A stretch of 64,000 bases of DNA from Adineta ricciae (GCA_905250025.1 CAJNOJ010000103.1:62001-126000); one strand, 5' to 3'. Positions 1 through 11,397 are shown, numbered from the stretch's first letter. Notes: generated by a model not told the origin, from the letters alone. Translations and numbers: made by a program.

Positions 1-419
1 TGGAAATTACTCGATTGGAATTTGTCGAGATCAGAATTGATCGACGACAATAACCTCGACACATACCGAACGAAGCACCACTGGAAATTGATATTATATC
101 ATCTTTAGATGCCGAGCTTTGTCCATGAATAAGAAGTATTGAGCTGAGAAAGAAACAGCAGGATAAAAAGCTTTTCATCGTGACGAGGAGAAGGAGAAAA
201 TAACGTATGTCGTAAATATCGATTAATAAGGAGTGATTGAATGATCAAGTGGCCTGGCATATATACACATTTTGAAAAAGTATCAGTAATGGAAATAAAA
301 GATTAAAGTATCGATTTATTGCGAAAAAAGATCAAAGAGTAATAGAGAGAAAAAGCCTTTCGACGAGTGCTTTATGGAAAACAATCGATTTGTATTTGTT
401 TTGAGAAGCTATTAAGTAG
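1..419. other. 3' flank of the fucosidase gene, no gene seen
   Basis: AT-rich sequence downstream of the minus-strand fucosidase stop codon. I see no coding stretch with family resemblance, no tRNA and no clear repeat on either strand. It may hold the 3' UTR of that gene and part of an upstream neighbour outside the window. Confidence 0.5.
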
Positions 420-3268
420 TTATTGACATTTGGATTGATGAGTTAATTGTAAGTATGAATTAAGGTGATATACATGGCCCGATAGCACGTGTTCTAAAAC
501 TAATTGTTTCTCTCCATAGACAACATGACAAACTGGTTGATTTGATGAAGGTGTAATTGCAGCTCGTTCGAGTATTCCATCTGTCCACGTGATGTCTACT
601 TCATAATTTCCTCGTGCTCGTAAACCATAAACAGAACCTGACGGCCAACTCAGCGATGGTAGAGCAGGTAAAAGTTCAACACGATTCTTATGACTTTGAA
701 GCAACATTTCGCAAATAGCTGACATCGCACCGAAATTGGCATCGATTTGAAATGGTGGACCATCAATTAGATCAAATAGATTCGGAGCAGTGTGTGTAGG
801 TGTTAATAGCATGCAAAGAAGTTGAAAAGCGGTCGAACCTTGACGTAATCGAGCCCATATATTCGACTTCCATGCCAATGACCATCCAGTTGATGGAAGT
901 AAAATGCCTCGAAGTTCTAAAGAACGAAGAGCAGCATCATGATAAGGCGATGGATCATCGGTAACCGAACTGCCAGGAAAAACGCAGTATAGATGAGACC
1001 TTTAAAGAAACAAAATGAGTGATGCACGAAAGCAAATCTTCTTACATGTGCCGATTATGAAGGTCAGCCGTTTGATCCCAATCTTTGAACCACTCTTGTA
1101 GTTGCCCCATCTGTCCGATTTGTAAAGGTGGTAATTGTGCCAGAGTTTGTTGAACTTCTTGACGAAATGGCGCGTCAATATCAAACATAGTAGATGCTTC
1201 GATCACTGCTGAAAATAGATCTTTGAGTAAAAGAATATCCAGCGTTGGGCCGGCGCATACAACAGCGTTTAATTGAGCATGATGTGGAACTTCAGGTGAC
1301 ATGGATGGACTTGCTAATAAATAATTCGAGGATTTGACCAAAGTTTCAATGAAAAATTGGGCAGCCGAGCGAAGGATTGGGTAATAGCGAAAAAGAGTGT
1401 CTTTATCATTAGTAAATGCATAATAATCGGTGATAGTTTTACACAACCATACACCACCTGTTGGCCACGTGCCGTAAACAGCATCATCAACAGGTGCCGT
1501 GCCTCTCCAAATATCTGTATTATGATGACAGACCCAACTTCCTTCGCGTTTCTAAAATAAAATCTATTTTGTCTCACGAAGATAACGATTAACCGAATTC
1601 TTACTGTTCCGTAGTGTAATTTTGCAGTCGTTTGTCCCGTTTGAGATATATCTTGAATAAGGTCAAACAGTGGCTGGTAACATTCGACCAGATTCGCAGG
1701 TGCAGCTGCCCAATAATTCATTTCAATATTAATATTGATCGTATATTTCGATTGCCATGGTGGTGACATTGAATCATTCCAAATACCTTGTAACGTCGCT
1801 GCTTGACTGCCCGGCCGACTTGACGAAATTAAGAGGTAACGTCCGAATTGAAAATACAATGTTGACAATTGTGGATCTAAATTAGGATTTTGCGAGAAAG
1901 CCTGAATCCGACGATCAGTTGGCTGCTGCATCGCTGGACTTTCGCCCAAATTCAATCGAACACGATTAAATAATGACTGATAATCGGCGACATGGCGTTG
2001 CACTAGTTGTTCATAATTAAATTGTAAAGAATTTCTGAGCATAGTCTCACTCAAATGAATTTCATCACCATTGACATTGGAGTAATTAACATAACTCGTA
2101 GCGATTACAATGCGAAGCGTAAAATAATTCGCCGAAAATATTATTAAACGATCGTTTAGCAAATCGCATTGACCATCTGATTCAATATTGACTAACAAAC
2201 GAAACCGAATAGCTCCAGGCATCGAACCAAAATCACCGCCAACACCATCAACAATCAACGTGTTCGATTCATCAACAACTGTGCTGATTTTCTGTGTACT
2301 TGTAAATGATATAACACTATTGATAGAATTGAGTACCTAAATAAAAACGGCTTCGATCTGTTGAATAGTTCACTCAAAGTATACAGTACCGACGATTGAA
2401 CACGATAGACTATGCAATTATCAGGATAAGAAGCGAAACATGTTCGCTGGTATGAACTTCCATTGCTATCTGAATAACTTGTTGTAGCAGTGGCTTTTTC
2501 TAAATCTAATTCTCTCTGATAGTGATCGATCGTGACCGATGGTGATTGGTGAAAGAAATCGATCAGTAGATTTCCAACAGGTTGATACGGTGCCTGACCA
2601 ATCGGTTTTCCGAAAAAGCTCTCTGTCAACATTGTTTGCGCATCGACCCACCGATCATCTTGGATCAGTTGTTGAATTCGAGAAAGAGAATTGAAAGCAT
2701 CTTTATTCGAATAATCATGTGGACAACCAGCCCATAATGTATCACTATTCAGTTGAATTGTTTCACGTGGATATCCACCATAGATCATGCCACCCATATA
2801 ACCATTACCAACTGGCAATGCTTCCAGCCATGTTGAAGCGCTTTGTTCATACCACAATGTCAATGAAGACGAAGGAGTAGATTCCTTCGGTGGGATTGTG
2901 TCAGATTTGATGATTAAAATATTTAATAAATAATCAACTATTGCGACATGCTTGTGATGACTAGCCGTTCTTAATGGTCTGGGAGAGAAAGGAAAGAAAT
3001 TGCCATGAACAATAGGAAAATAATGCACTTACTCCAGCAAGTAAATATTTACACCGTGTTCGTAAAGATATTTTACAATAGGTAAATGGTTCGATTCAAT
3101 TGCACAAATTAATGGTGTTAATTTTTCGCACTGAATTAATGTCCAATGATCATATTCGACTTCTTTAAATATTGTTATTATTTCATCGACATTCTTTTTA
3201 TTTAAGTATTTCTTCACTTTGTCAAGGTCGCCATTAGAACATGACTCGTGCAGTTTCGATGGTATCAT
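420..3268 (-). CDS. Ankyrin-repeat / GH95 alpha-L-fucosidase fusion, 880 aa
   Basis: Predicted to hydrolyse alpha-1,2-linked L-fucose from glycans by an inverting mechanism. Five exons (3268-3033, 2978-2390, 2336-1605, 1551-1046, 999-420) sum to 881 codons including stop; all four introns are 46-54 bp and GT-AG. Residues 1-110 form about two to three ankyrin repeats (LTPLICAIESNHLPIVKYL, then ASHHKHVAIVDYLL across the first splice). The GH95 fold follows: LWYEQ...LPVGNGYMGGMIYGG, the NINIEMNYW block that carries the family's two catalytic Asn, HHNTDIWRGTAPVD, TWPTGGVWLC, GQLQEWFKDWD, SHLYCVFPG, GWSLAWKSNIWARL and PPFQIDANFGAMSAI with the base-activating Asp. No Met lies between the ankyrin part and the GH95 core, so the start must be at 3268. 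There is no signal peptide, so the product is probably cytosolic, unlike most GH95 enzymes. Where relatives usually read WEHY this protein reads TDYY. Gene models that split the two domains remain possible without RNA evidence. Confidence 0.85.
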
Positions 3269-3639
3269 TGGCGACTTTCGAATGGCTTTTTATTTGAATC
3301 CACACGAAATAATCTTCTGAGTTTGTAGGAAAGCAAAACGAACTTTAAAATAGATGTAATTTGACCAATAACACCAGTACTCAGTGAAGCTTTTTTAAAG
3401 TTTACATATAATGAAGATAAAGGAATGATAAAAAGTTTTATTTATTGAGATATGTTTTCATTTCATAGGTGAACTGATTTCTCAAATAATAGTCGCAAGA
3501 GAGGTCGCACTTTTGTATAAATTTCGTTCTATTTTATACACATGAAGACACAATAACGACGATTTTTTCTTCGGTATGAATTGCTTGATATTCATTGTGA
3601 TTTCATCCTTGAAATGGCTCAAGCATAATACTTTGTTAT

Positions 3640-4041
3640 TTTGTTAAGAAAAACAATTTATTTTAATACGAAACGAACGACAAACATCAGAAAAGCTTTG
3701 CTGCAAGCACAGCTAGAAGAACAAGAGCCGATGAGGAATAAAGATGAGATCCTTCGTTGCAAAAATCCATGTTCGAGCAGCAATAAACTGATGTAACACC
3801 AATATCAGTTGACGTCGCACACATTTCATCGGTACCAGACCGTACAATTACGCCAGTTACACCAACACTTTTCTATGCAAAGAAATCTTCTCTTTTCGAT
3901 GAAAATATGACCACATATCAACAAACTCGACAATATGTTTGGTTCAAAGCAGTTCCAAAAACTCCGCCTGCATTGAACGGGTCAGCGCAAGCTGAATTAT
4001 TCAGATTGTTACAAACTATACAACTAATCGTTCTTGCGTGA
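3640..4041 (+). pseudogene. Coding-like remnant, unassigned
   Basis: The stretch has coding-like composition in two neighbouring frames: first a charged helix-like segment (KALLQAQLEEQEPM), then about 80 residues containing VPDRTITPVTPTLFYAKKS and QYVWFKAVPKTPPALNGS. It does not form one continuous reading frame and has no convincing start. I do not recognise the family. It could be a decayed gene, or exons of a gene whose other parts I cannot see. Confidence 0.25.
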
Positions 4042-4376
4042 CTGATGAACGCTATTGAAAAAATATCAATTCTAATAATAAGATCATGCTACATAAAACT
4101 TACTCGATAGATACAGTAAAGATAAAATCCAATACATAGCTGATTGCATTTGTCTTCAGGTGAATTCAAAAGAATTTTTTTGTACAGTGGCAAATTTTTT
4201 TTTCTTTTCGATCCTGTCGCGATTGATTTCAAGGAGTTTTTCTTGTTTTGAAAACATTTAGAAATGAATGTAAACACGCCTTGAAGCTCTCAACGGTAAA
4301 AAATGAAGTTCTTCTAAAAATATCGAAGTAAGAAGGGTGAATAAGCTAATATGACTAACTTTCATTCATGTATTAA

Positions 4377-5024
4377 CCCTTAAAAGCCGAAACGTCCCTT
4401 CCAAGGGACATTGCATTAATGGCTATAGAACGAAGGAATTAAGTCGTATCCACAAGAGCTACTATGTTGTCGAATGAGAACAGCCAGAGTGATAGTATCA
4501 TAAGAAAAAAATCGTGTCAAAATAGTGGTCAGACACCAAAGTGTAGCTTTTAGAGTGTGTGACTTTTCAACCATAATTGGTTACTTGGATGTTTCTATCT
4601 GATGATATATACAACGTGGATTTCGAGTGGTATCATTAGAAATAATTCTAAACTATAATATAAAACAACTTTGTGCGTTTTAAACTCTTCTACTAAGGTG
4701 TTTTGAAGCTATAAAAAAGTGCCATTTTATGGGAACTTTTGGGCATAATCCTCAAGGTTTTTCGCAAATTCTCGCTCTATAGATAATTAGAGATATCTTA
4801 AAATTTCATCAGCGTGAACTTACAGTGATTCTGAACCATATAACAGGATCACCCAAACAAAAATTTATAGCGATCATACTTTACCCAGGTCATCTGTTTG
4901 GAAAAATTTTTTAGTCCCACCCAGCAGTTCCAACCACGGTTTGTGCATATTGGGGGTCTAAACCCTCTATTTATGTGATTAATTCTTTCTCCATTTCACA
5001 AAAACCCTCTTCGGCTTTTAAGGG
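4377..5024. mobile_element. piggyBac-type MITE, 648 bp, in a TTAA target duplication
   Basis: A perfect 15-bp terminal inverted repeat, CCCTTAAAAGCCGAA, opens at 4377 and closes as its reverse complement at 5024. Both ends abut a TTAA (4373-4376 and 5025-5028). TTAA target duplication with CCC...GGG termini is the hallmark of piggyBac-superfamily DNA transposons. The 648-bp interior has no long reading frame and no transposase motif, so this is a non-autonomous copy that would need a transposase from elsewhere. The perfect repeats and intact target duplication suggest a fairly recent insertion. It sits in the gap between the fucosidase gene and the plus-strand gene at 5355. Confidence 0.85.
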
Positions 5025-5354
5025 TTAAACCTCACTCACCCTATGTCTTTCAATAGTACATATGCTCCCAATAACTGCGACTGTCCCCAACGGACGTAAA
5101 AACCTTTGTGGCATTATTATAATATGATTATGTTGCCAGGGAATGAATCAGAACGCAAACAACATACAAATGTTGGAAGAAACCATAGACGTCGATATTG
5201 AGTTTCTAGTGTAAACGGCAATTACCAACGAGAAATAAACGGAAAAAACCAACATAGAGAACGTGGGCGTCATCATAAATATCAGTTGAAAAGCAAGACG
5301 TTTTGTGTACCAGTTAAATTGCACTGATTATCTATCGCGCCATAGTGACGAACA

Positions 5355-5801
5355 ATGTCTCACCCTTTTGTGATAGTATGGTTAGATATCCATGCAAATG
5401 AACCTGTTAGCAGTTTTCGTGACAAACTAATGCATGATGAGCATGAGTATGTGAAAATCTTCGCAGATAGTCAATCATGTGTTACATTTATTCAATCGGA
5501 AATACACAAGAAAATTTTCTTCATTCTTTCTGGTGCGTTTGGCTCGAAAGTGGTACCGATCGTCTATGATTTACAACAAATTCAACAGATCTATGTATTT
5601 TGTGGTACTATATCATCTCATGTCAACTGGGCGATAGATTATACAGACAAGATGTATATGTTCGACCATGAAGACGATTTACTTGAAAGACTTTATCGAG
5701 AAGTCGAAGAATTTCTGCGCAAAAGTGCAGATTTTTATCTTCAACAAGCCAATTTATTTCGAGATCGAATCCAAGACTTTACGCAAGGTCCCTGTGGATG
5801 A
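5355..5801 (+). CDS. Stand-alone N-terminal domain related to ART-TPR proteins, 148 aa
   Basis: A single exon encodes an alpha/beta domain that matches the N-terminal region of the larger ART-TPR protein at 17681-19533 in layout and key positions: VIVWLD versus LIWLDY, IFFILSGAFG versus IVLIVSGRLG, and DLQQIQQIYVFC versus DLKQVVSIYVYC. The pattern of buried beta strands and SG loop resembles a receiver- or Rossmann-like fold, but I cannot assign an activity. The ADP-ribosyltransferase and TPR parts are absent: the frame ends after a helix near residue 145. It could be a truncated relic of a full-length paralogue or a genuine single-domain protein. Start is the ATG at 5355. Confidence 0.6.
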   Translation: MSHPFVIVWLDIHANEPVSSFRDKLMHDEHEYVKIFADSQSCVTFIQSEIHKKIFFILSGAFGSKVVPIVYDLQQIQQIYVFCGTISSHVNWAIDYTDKMYMFDHEDDLLERLYREVEEFLRKSADFYLQQANLFRDRIQDFTQGPCG

Positions 5802-6300
5802 GACAATGAGCACTTTAGTTCTAAATGACTTTACTCAAACTCTGACAATATATTTTATATAATATTCATCCAATAAACTTAACAGTTGACTATATTGACA
5901 CCCAAATTCCACCAGTCGATAACACTAATAAGCATTAACACACTCATCGACAAACAAAGGATAGCGAAACACTGAAATTTATATCATTCTCTTGCATAAA
6001 ACTCCGTAAGAGCATCAAATCTTGTATTTATGACAATGAATCTGCTTTAGACTGATCGACATAGACAAATCATCGAACGATTAAACGCAGTTTGGCATTT
6101 ATAGCATTACGTTTTCCTAATCCTTGTTTTCAATTTTTCAAAGTTTAACTTTTCTCTTCGCCTAAATCCAGTCTTACATTGGTTTTTGAGGAGATTAAGA
6201 TGTTCTCTTGTCTTAACCTTCAACTATATATGTATCCGTTTACAACATTATTCAATTTCTTCATGCAAATTTTGTTTTGTCAGTGGCTAAAAAACTCCAA

Positions 6301-6972
6301 ATGATCAAAGTCGTGATTCTCGTGTTAGTTCTCCTTTCAATAAGTGTGTCAATTGAATGTCGACGTAATCTTCGTGATTATATTGTATCTCATGAATATT
6401 CATCCGGACTAACACGTGAAGAATTTTCCGTTTACGATCCTGTGGCAAATAGTTTACTTTGTCGTCTTGAAACATCAGGATATTCATACAATCGCTATAC
6501 CAATCTTGTTATGTATCCATCCTATCAAACAATTGGATTGATTCGAGATGTTTGGTCACCATTTTGTAAGAATTTATTTTCAAAAAAGAAATGAATTTTT
6601 CTTCTATAGAAACGCTTTCTCTTAGCTTATCAAGGATACTTCAATGTACTAGATGACGAATTGAATCAATGGATGAATGGCTATATTTTTCAACGTTATC
6701 GACCACAAGGTTTTCGCCTTTCTATTGAATACGGCGGACATGTGTACATCATGGAAAATCGACTTGGTTCGTTGATAACAGATATCCGAGATGAACAAAA
6801 CCCGAATTATCTTCTTACTCGATTCCAACAAACGTATATCGATCCCTTGACTGGCTCGATGAAGTACGCGGTGAAAGTTTTCACAAATGATCTGCCTGAT
6901 CCGATCTATATGATGGCTCTCTATGCATATGATTCAATAGCATCGAAAAAGAAGTTGAAACTAAGACCGTGA
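6301..6972 (+). CDS. Secreted protein, possibly LURP-one/tubby-like fold, 203 aa
   Basis: Two exons (6301-6565 and 6626-6972) join in frame to 204 codons; the 60-bp intron must use the second AG, since the first would create a stop. The ATG at 6301 is chosen because it starts a clean signal peptide (MIKVVILVLVLLSISVSIEC), giving a secreted or lumenal product. The mature part alternates beta strands: FSVYDPVANSLLCRLE, GYFNVLDDELNQWMNGYIF, YIMENRLGSLITDI, and it ends with a hydrophobic helix (DPIYMMALYAYDSI). That order is reminiscent of the LURP-one/tubby C-terminal-like fold, but the resemblance is weak and made by eye. No catalytic motif is visible. Confidence 0.6.
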
Positions 6973-7142
6973 AAGAACTGTACTTTTCTCTTCTCATTTT
7001 GTTAAATAAATCGATAGACCTGCACATACTCGTATGATTTTTATTAGATAACATCAAGTTTATTTTGATTACTATTCTAATTATTGCTCAAGGAAATGAA
7101 ATGTAATTAATGATACGACAGAAAAGAAAGATTTGTCTTAAT

Positions 7143-8744
7143 TCAAAAATAAGTTACGAATTCTGACGGAAGAGTTTTTCCAAAATCGCCGTTTTCTGCA
7201 TTGATATTTATTTTTGTCGGAGAGATATCTTTCTTTTCATTCGTGTCGTCATCATCATCTAGTGTTGGATTGAAAGCAAAAGATCCTTTCGGAATAAATG
7301 TTGATAAAAAGACAATGATCAAAATAATTGTTAATTGAATTGCTGCTGTATAAAATAAAGCCGGTCGAACACTGCCCGTTGAATTATAAACATAATCAAT
7401 ATATTTTCCAAGTATTGGATTTAGAATAGCATATAAAATAATGTATGACGAGTAAAGAAATGCCATGACGGCTCCTAATGCAGACACGTTTTTTGTCTTC
7501 GTTTCTAAATGTGTTAACGACGATTGAATATAAGCGATGAGTGACACGTCTCCAGCAGCCCATCCAAAGGAAATAGGAATGAATGTTAATGCAATAAACC
7601 ATGCATATTTGACTTCTCCAATCGGTGGATAAAAGAACGGAATATACCAAATGATTAATAACATCAATGCATCAATACGTAACCATGGCATAGGTGTTTT
7701 AATGATATTGGTAAAGAGAAAGACAAAGAATGCGCCAATCAATTCTCCAAAATTCGAACCACCAACAATGATTTGTGACCATTCAGAATTGCCTAGATAA
7801 CGACGAGCGATTTGTGGTGCGATGCCATTTTCGAGATATCGATGTGCATATAGAGCAATGGAATAACCTGTGAATAACCAAATGAATTTCCGATGAGTAA
7901 AAACAATCTTTCCGCCAACATAAACCGATTGACCAAATGCTACGAATCCATTGATAACCGATCGGAGATAATTCTTTCCTTGTTGTTTCTCAACATTGCC
8001 TACAATTTCATCATCAATAGCTCCTTCATGAAACTTATCGGTGCTCAGAAAGAACCAAATAATGGCTGATATGGTAAAGAATATCGGTGTAATTAAAAAT
8101 GCATAGTTATTTCCGAGTTGAGGAATTAAGCCGAGACCAGCAGCGAACGCACCACTTGTACCAGACACTTCATAGAAAATGTGAACTAACGCATCCATTC
8201 GTTGTAATTTTTCGACATTACCACCAACAATATCTCGTGGAATGACTCGTCGAATCAATTCAACCATACCGTATGTTACTCCAGTAATACAATAGATTGG
8301 AATAATGCCGTCGGTAAAATATTTTCCATAATAGGAAAAATCGTTTTTATTCAACGGTTTAAAATCTCGTGGTTTTATGTATCCACCAGTTGCACAATCG
8401 ATAATCATAAGAATGGCTGTAAAAATTCCGAAGGTGAATATGGAAACCGATAGAACAGTTCGTGTTGGCCAACGTTTGATTAATGGTGCAATTAGTATTG
8501 AACCAACGCATTGAGATGCTTGATTTAATCCCGATAATAATCCAACACGTTCGAATGTATTCGATGGATTCTGATGGAGAAATGCATCTTGATCATATCG
8601 ATTCGTTGCTAACGTTATGATCGCACCGTTGTAAGCTTCAAGACCAAATTTGTAAAACATGATACCGACGATGTAGAGAGCAATGTTTCGTCTTTCTTTT
8701 GTAGAAAATAACGTCCATATTCCACTAATGTTTTTGAAGACCAT
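7143..8744 (-). CDS. Major facilitator superfamily transporter, 533 aa
   Basis: A single uninterrupted exon encodes about 12 membrane spans with an N-terminal cytoplasmic start (MVFKNISGIWTLFSTKERRN) and a hydrophilic, Asp-rich C-terminal tail (LDDDDDTNEKKD). Family features include a soluble central loop after span 6 (about residues 235-265) and Gly-rich helices such as GTSGAFAAGLGLIPQLG and GGSNFGELIGAFF. It is presumably a plasma-membrane transporter; the substrate cannot be told. The layout reminds me of fungal-type MFS proteins rather than the usual animal SLC groups. Being intronless among intron-bearing neighbours is compatible with horizontal acquisition, but this is inference. Confidence 0.8.
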   Translation of the reverse strand: MVFKNISGIWTLFSTKERRNIALYIVGIMFYKFGLEAYNGAIITLATNRYDQDAFLHQNPSNTFERVGLLSGLNQASQCVGSILIAPLIKRWPTRTVLSVSIFTFGIFTAILMIIDCATGGYIKPRDFKPLNKNDFSYYGKYFTDGIIPIYCITGVTYGMVELIRRVIPRDIVGGNVEKLQRMDALVHIFYEVSGTSGAFAAGLGLIPQLGNNYAFLITPIFFTISAIIWFFLSTDKFHEGAIDDEIVGNVEKQQGKNYLRSVINGFVAFGQSVYVGGKIVFTHRKFIWLFTGYSIALYAHRYLENGIAPQIARRYLGNSEWSQIIVGGSNFGELIGAFFVFLFTNIIKTPMPWLRIDALMLLIIWYIPFFYPPIGEVKYAWFIALTFIPISFGWAAGDVSLIAYIQSSLTHLETKTKNVSALGAVMAFLYSSYIILYAILNPILGKYIDYVYNSTGSVRPALFYTAAIQLTIILIIVFLSTFIPKGSFAFNPTLDDDDDTNEKKDISPTKININAENGDFGKTLPSEFVTYF

Positions 8745-9664
8745 TCTACCTAAATGAAATATTCTTTTAGCATGTATGCTCGTCTATTTGTTATCTGCGA
8801 AATATATCTATGGACAATCGCTTTTCTCACATACCTTTCAATGACGTTATGTCGTTCGATAGTCAACGCTTAGAAAATCGAAAGATGACAAGACTATCGG
8901 ATCACATTCGTATAAGTATGTTTCATTCATACTGATTTTCTTTGTCTATTTACTATCTTTCCAACGAAAAGAAAGTGTACTAGAGACAAGCGATGTCGCC
9001 AAAGAGAAACGTCTGACCAACAGTCGCGCTATATAAGAAATAATGAAGGAAAAAAAGACTTCATATCTTCTATTGCCTTTCTTCGATCGATACAACGTTC
9101 AAATTAGTCAACCATGTCATATGTAGATGTATAAGGACAGATATTCATGAAGAAGAAGCGACCAGAAAACGACATAGACGAGAGAAAATATTAATCATAT
9201 ATGAACTTTAGAGGAAAGAAAAAGAAGGAGAAGAAGGAAACTTTCTAATGAGTCATAAGCGTAAGTAACACTTCAATTCGAAAAAAGTCAGCGAGAATTC
9301 TATTCTTGAATGCGTCTTTTTCATCCGTGAGAATATAAACAAACAGACATTTCAGTCGACATAAGGTTATACCAGAATACATCGCAGAATAAACAAAGAT
9401 CGTCTATTATAATAACATTTAACTGCAATCCGTTTTGAAATGTAATCCCTTTTTCGTAATCACTCAAGAAATAATTAAAATGCATCGGTTTCCACCAGTA
9501 CGGACGACCTTTAGTCTAAAAGGCAAAGTAAACCACCAATTCGGATGAAATTCCAGTTCGAAATGACTACATTCCTATGTTTCAGTGGTTCTCGTCAGTT
9601 TCAGACGAATCGTTTGATTTCATTCGATACAAAATGACAAACTGTTACTATCCTAAACAAGTAT
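8745..9664. other. Intergenic region, no gene seen
   Basis: About 0.9 kb between the MFS start and the 3' end of the F-box gene. It contains short A-rich and purine-rich runs (for example around 9210-9240) but no supported exon, RNA gene or repeat. It should include the MFS promoter. Confidence 0.5.
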
Positions 9665-10345
9665 TTATTGAACAATGTCGTTTATATTTAGTATATTGAA
9701 ATCCTCTATGTTTTGTAAATCTCTCCATATATGAAAAGCCGCGTTGACTATCGAGTCTGTCAGACGTTTTCGTTCGTTAAGAAAAATGAAATCTAAGTGT
9801 GTACAAATTTCATCTGTAATTTGTGGATTGAATTGAAAACAATTCGTATCTGATGTTCTGTCAAATATTGTCTGTTCGAGTTGATTGAATTGTAATGAAT
9901 AATGTCGTTGGAGAAAGTTTTGGAATCCGGAGGAAAATGTTTGACCTAATGGATGAAATAATGGATTTAATCGAATTGAATATTTTTTGATAATTTTTTC
10001 TACTCGATGGTCGGATATCGTAAAAGTTCTTTCTTTCGAAATGTGCCAATGTAGTTCATTAGAGTTGGAATTGATCTGATGTAACTTACGATTGAATGGT
10101 ATTAAATAAAAGATCTGTCCATCGTCAGTAAAATCTAAATTTTTGTACCAACATTGCAACTCCGAAAACAAATCGATATCATTTCGAAGTTCTAAGCGGC
10201 TGAACCAGACATTTTGCTTAATCAACTTTCTAAGACGAGAATTGAGGTTAAAAAAGGCGTAGAAATTATCGGTGGCTTTTAAATATTCGAAAATAGAAAT
10301 AATGACTTCATTTGGTAAATTCTCGAATGAATAAATTCTGGACAT
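9665..10345 (-). CDS. F-box protein, 226 aa
   Basis: A single exon. The N-terminal about 45 residues are a textbook F-box (ENLPNEVIISIFEYL, then FYAFFNLNSRLRKLI), the segment that binds Skp1 in SCF ubiquitin ligases. The remaining 180 residues have no WD or leucine-rich repeat that I can see; they look like a mixed-helical substrate-binding part. Bdelloids carry many such proteins, so the target cannot be guessed. The stop lies at 9665 and the ATG at 10345 gives the F-box right at the N terminus, as expected. Confidence 0.85.
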   Translation of the reverse strand: MSRIYSFENLPNEVIISIFEYLKATDNFYAFFNLNSRLRKLIKQNVWFSRLELRNDIDLFSELQCWYKNLDFTDDGQIFYLIPFNRKLHQINSNSNELHWHISKERTFTISDHRVEKIIKKYSIRLNPLFHPLGQTFSSGFQNFLQRHYSLQFNQLEQTIFDRTSDTNCFQFNPQITDEICTHLDFIFLNERKRLTDSIVNAAFHIWRDLQNIEDFNILNINDIVQ

Positions 10346-11111
10346 TTGGAGAAACGATGAGTTGTAGTTAATGTTGATAACATTTTCACAATTAAACGGT
10401 TTCTTTTATAGATGGTGCACAATGGTGATGACTCATTGGTGTTTTTCCTACGGTTAACTACATGACACGATTTGGTTTGAAGAACCACCTACAGGTTTGA
10501 TGTGAATCATCGAGAATGCGTAGTAATTTCAAAAGGAAGCCACTTATCACACGATATTCGGATCACTGAACACATAAGTTGTATGTATGTGTGTGTCTTT
10601 TTATAAATAAGCGTAGGATTGTTTTATAATGATAGAAAATAAGATAGATAAACATCAATAGACACGAAGATTAACTATCATCGAAATGATCATTGCCAGA
10701 AAAGATAAAAGAAACAATAATATGCTACCGTAAGTCAAACGATTCATCAACAGTTCTACCACATCTGTTCGAATCGATACAAAATTGTATCAATATTCGA
10801 ATTTAGGTGTTCTGTTTCTTACGGATAGACGTCCAGTGAAATGATCTTATTTTTTATTTTGTATACGCATTTTACACAAGTTTCTTGTTCGGATTCGCTC
10901 GAGAACGTGTGGTGACTCTGAAAATGTTGATGCTAGATTTAGAATCTAGTTCTCTGCCGAACGATAATCGATACATCCACATTCAAATGCATGCATCCCC
11001 TTCATATAATTATTTACTGATGAATGATCAACAAAAAAGATTGTGTCGATACAAAGATATGTAACGAGGAAAGAAAAGTATTAAATGATGAAAATCGGAA
11101 AGGTGTGAAGG
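10346..11111. other. Intergenic region, no gene seen
   Basis: Upstream of the F-box gene and downstream of the disordered-protein gene. AT-rich, with a short TG/TA run near 10580. No exon or RNA gene is supported. Confidence 0.45.
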
Positions 11112-11397
11112 TTAAGAATTTCGATGATTTGAAATTGGAATAAGAAAACATTTCTCAGTTGTCACTGTTGGTAATAATTCGGATAGTTTCGACCGTTGAA
11201 CTGCAGCCCGACGTGCGTACCGATAAGGACGTTGAAAATTACGGAAAAATTGAGTGTGATCATCCGTTGAATTTCTGTTTGAGAAACTATCATTCGGTGA
11301 CACTAATCCGCGTTTAAACGGAGATCGGTGTTCTTCATTAGAATGAAGCGAATTCACACGAGATACTATACGAAAAACAAGAGAGTGAGCGTTTCTT

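Noticed and set aside
7396-7650. Alternative frame inside the MFS gene
   Set aside because: Shadow of the long transporter frame, no family features.
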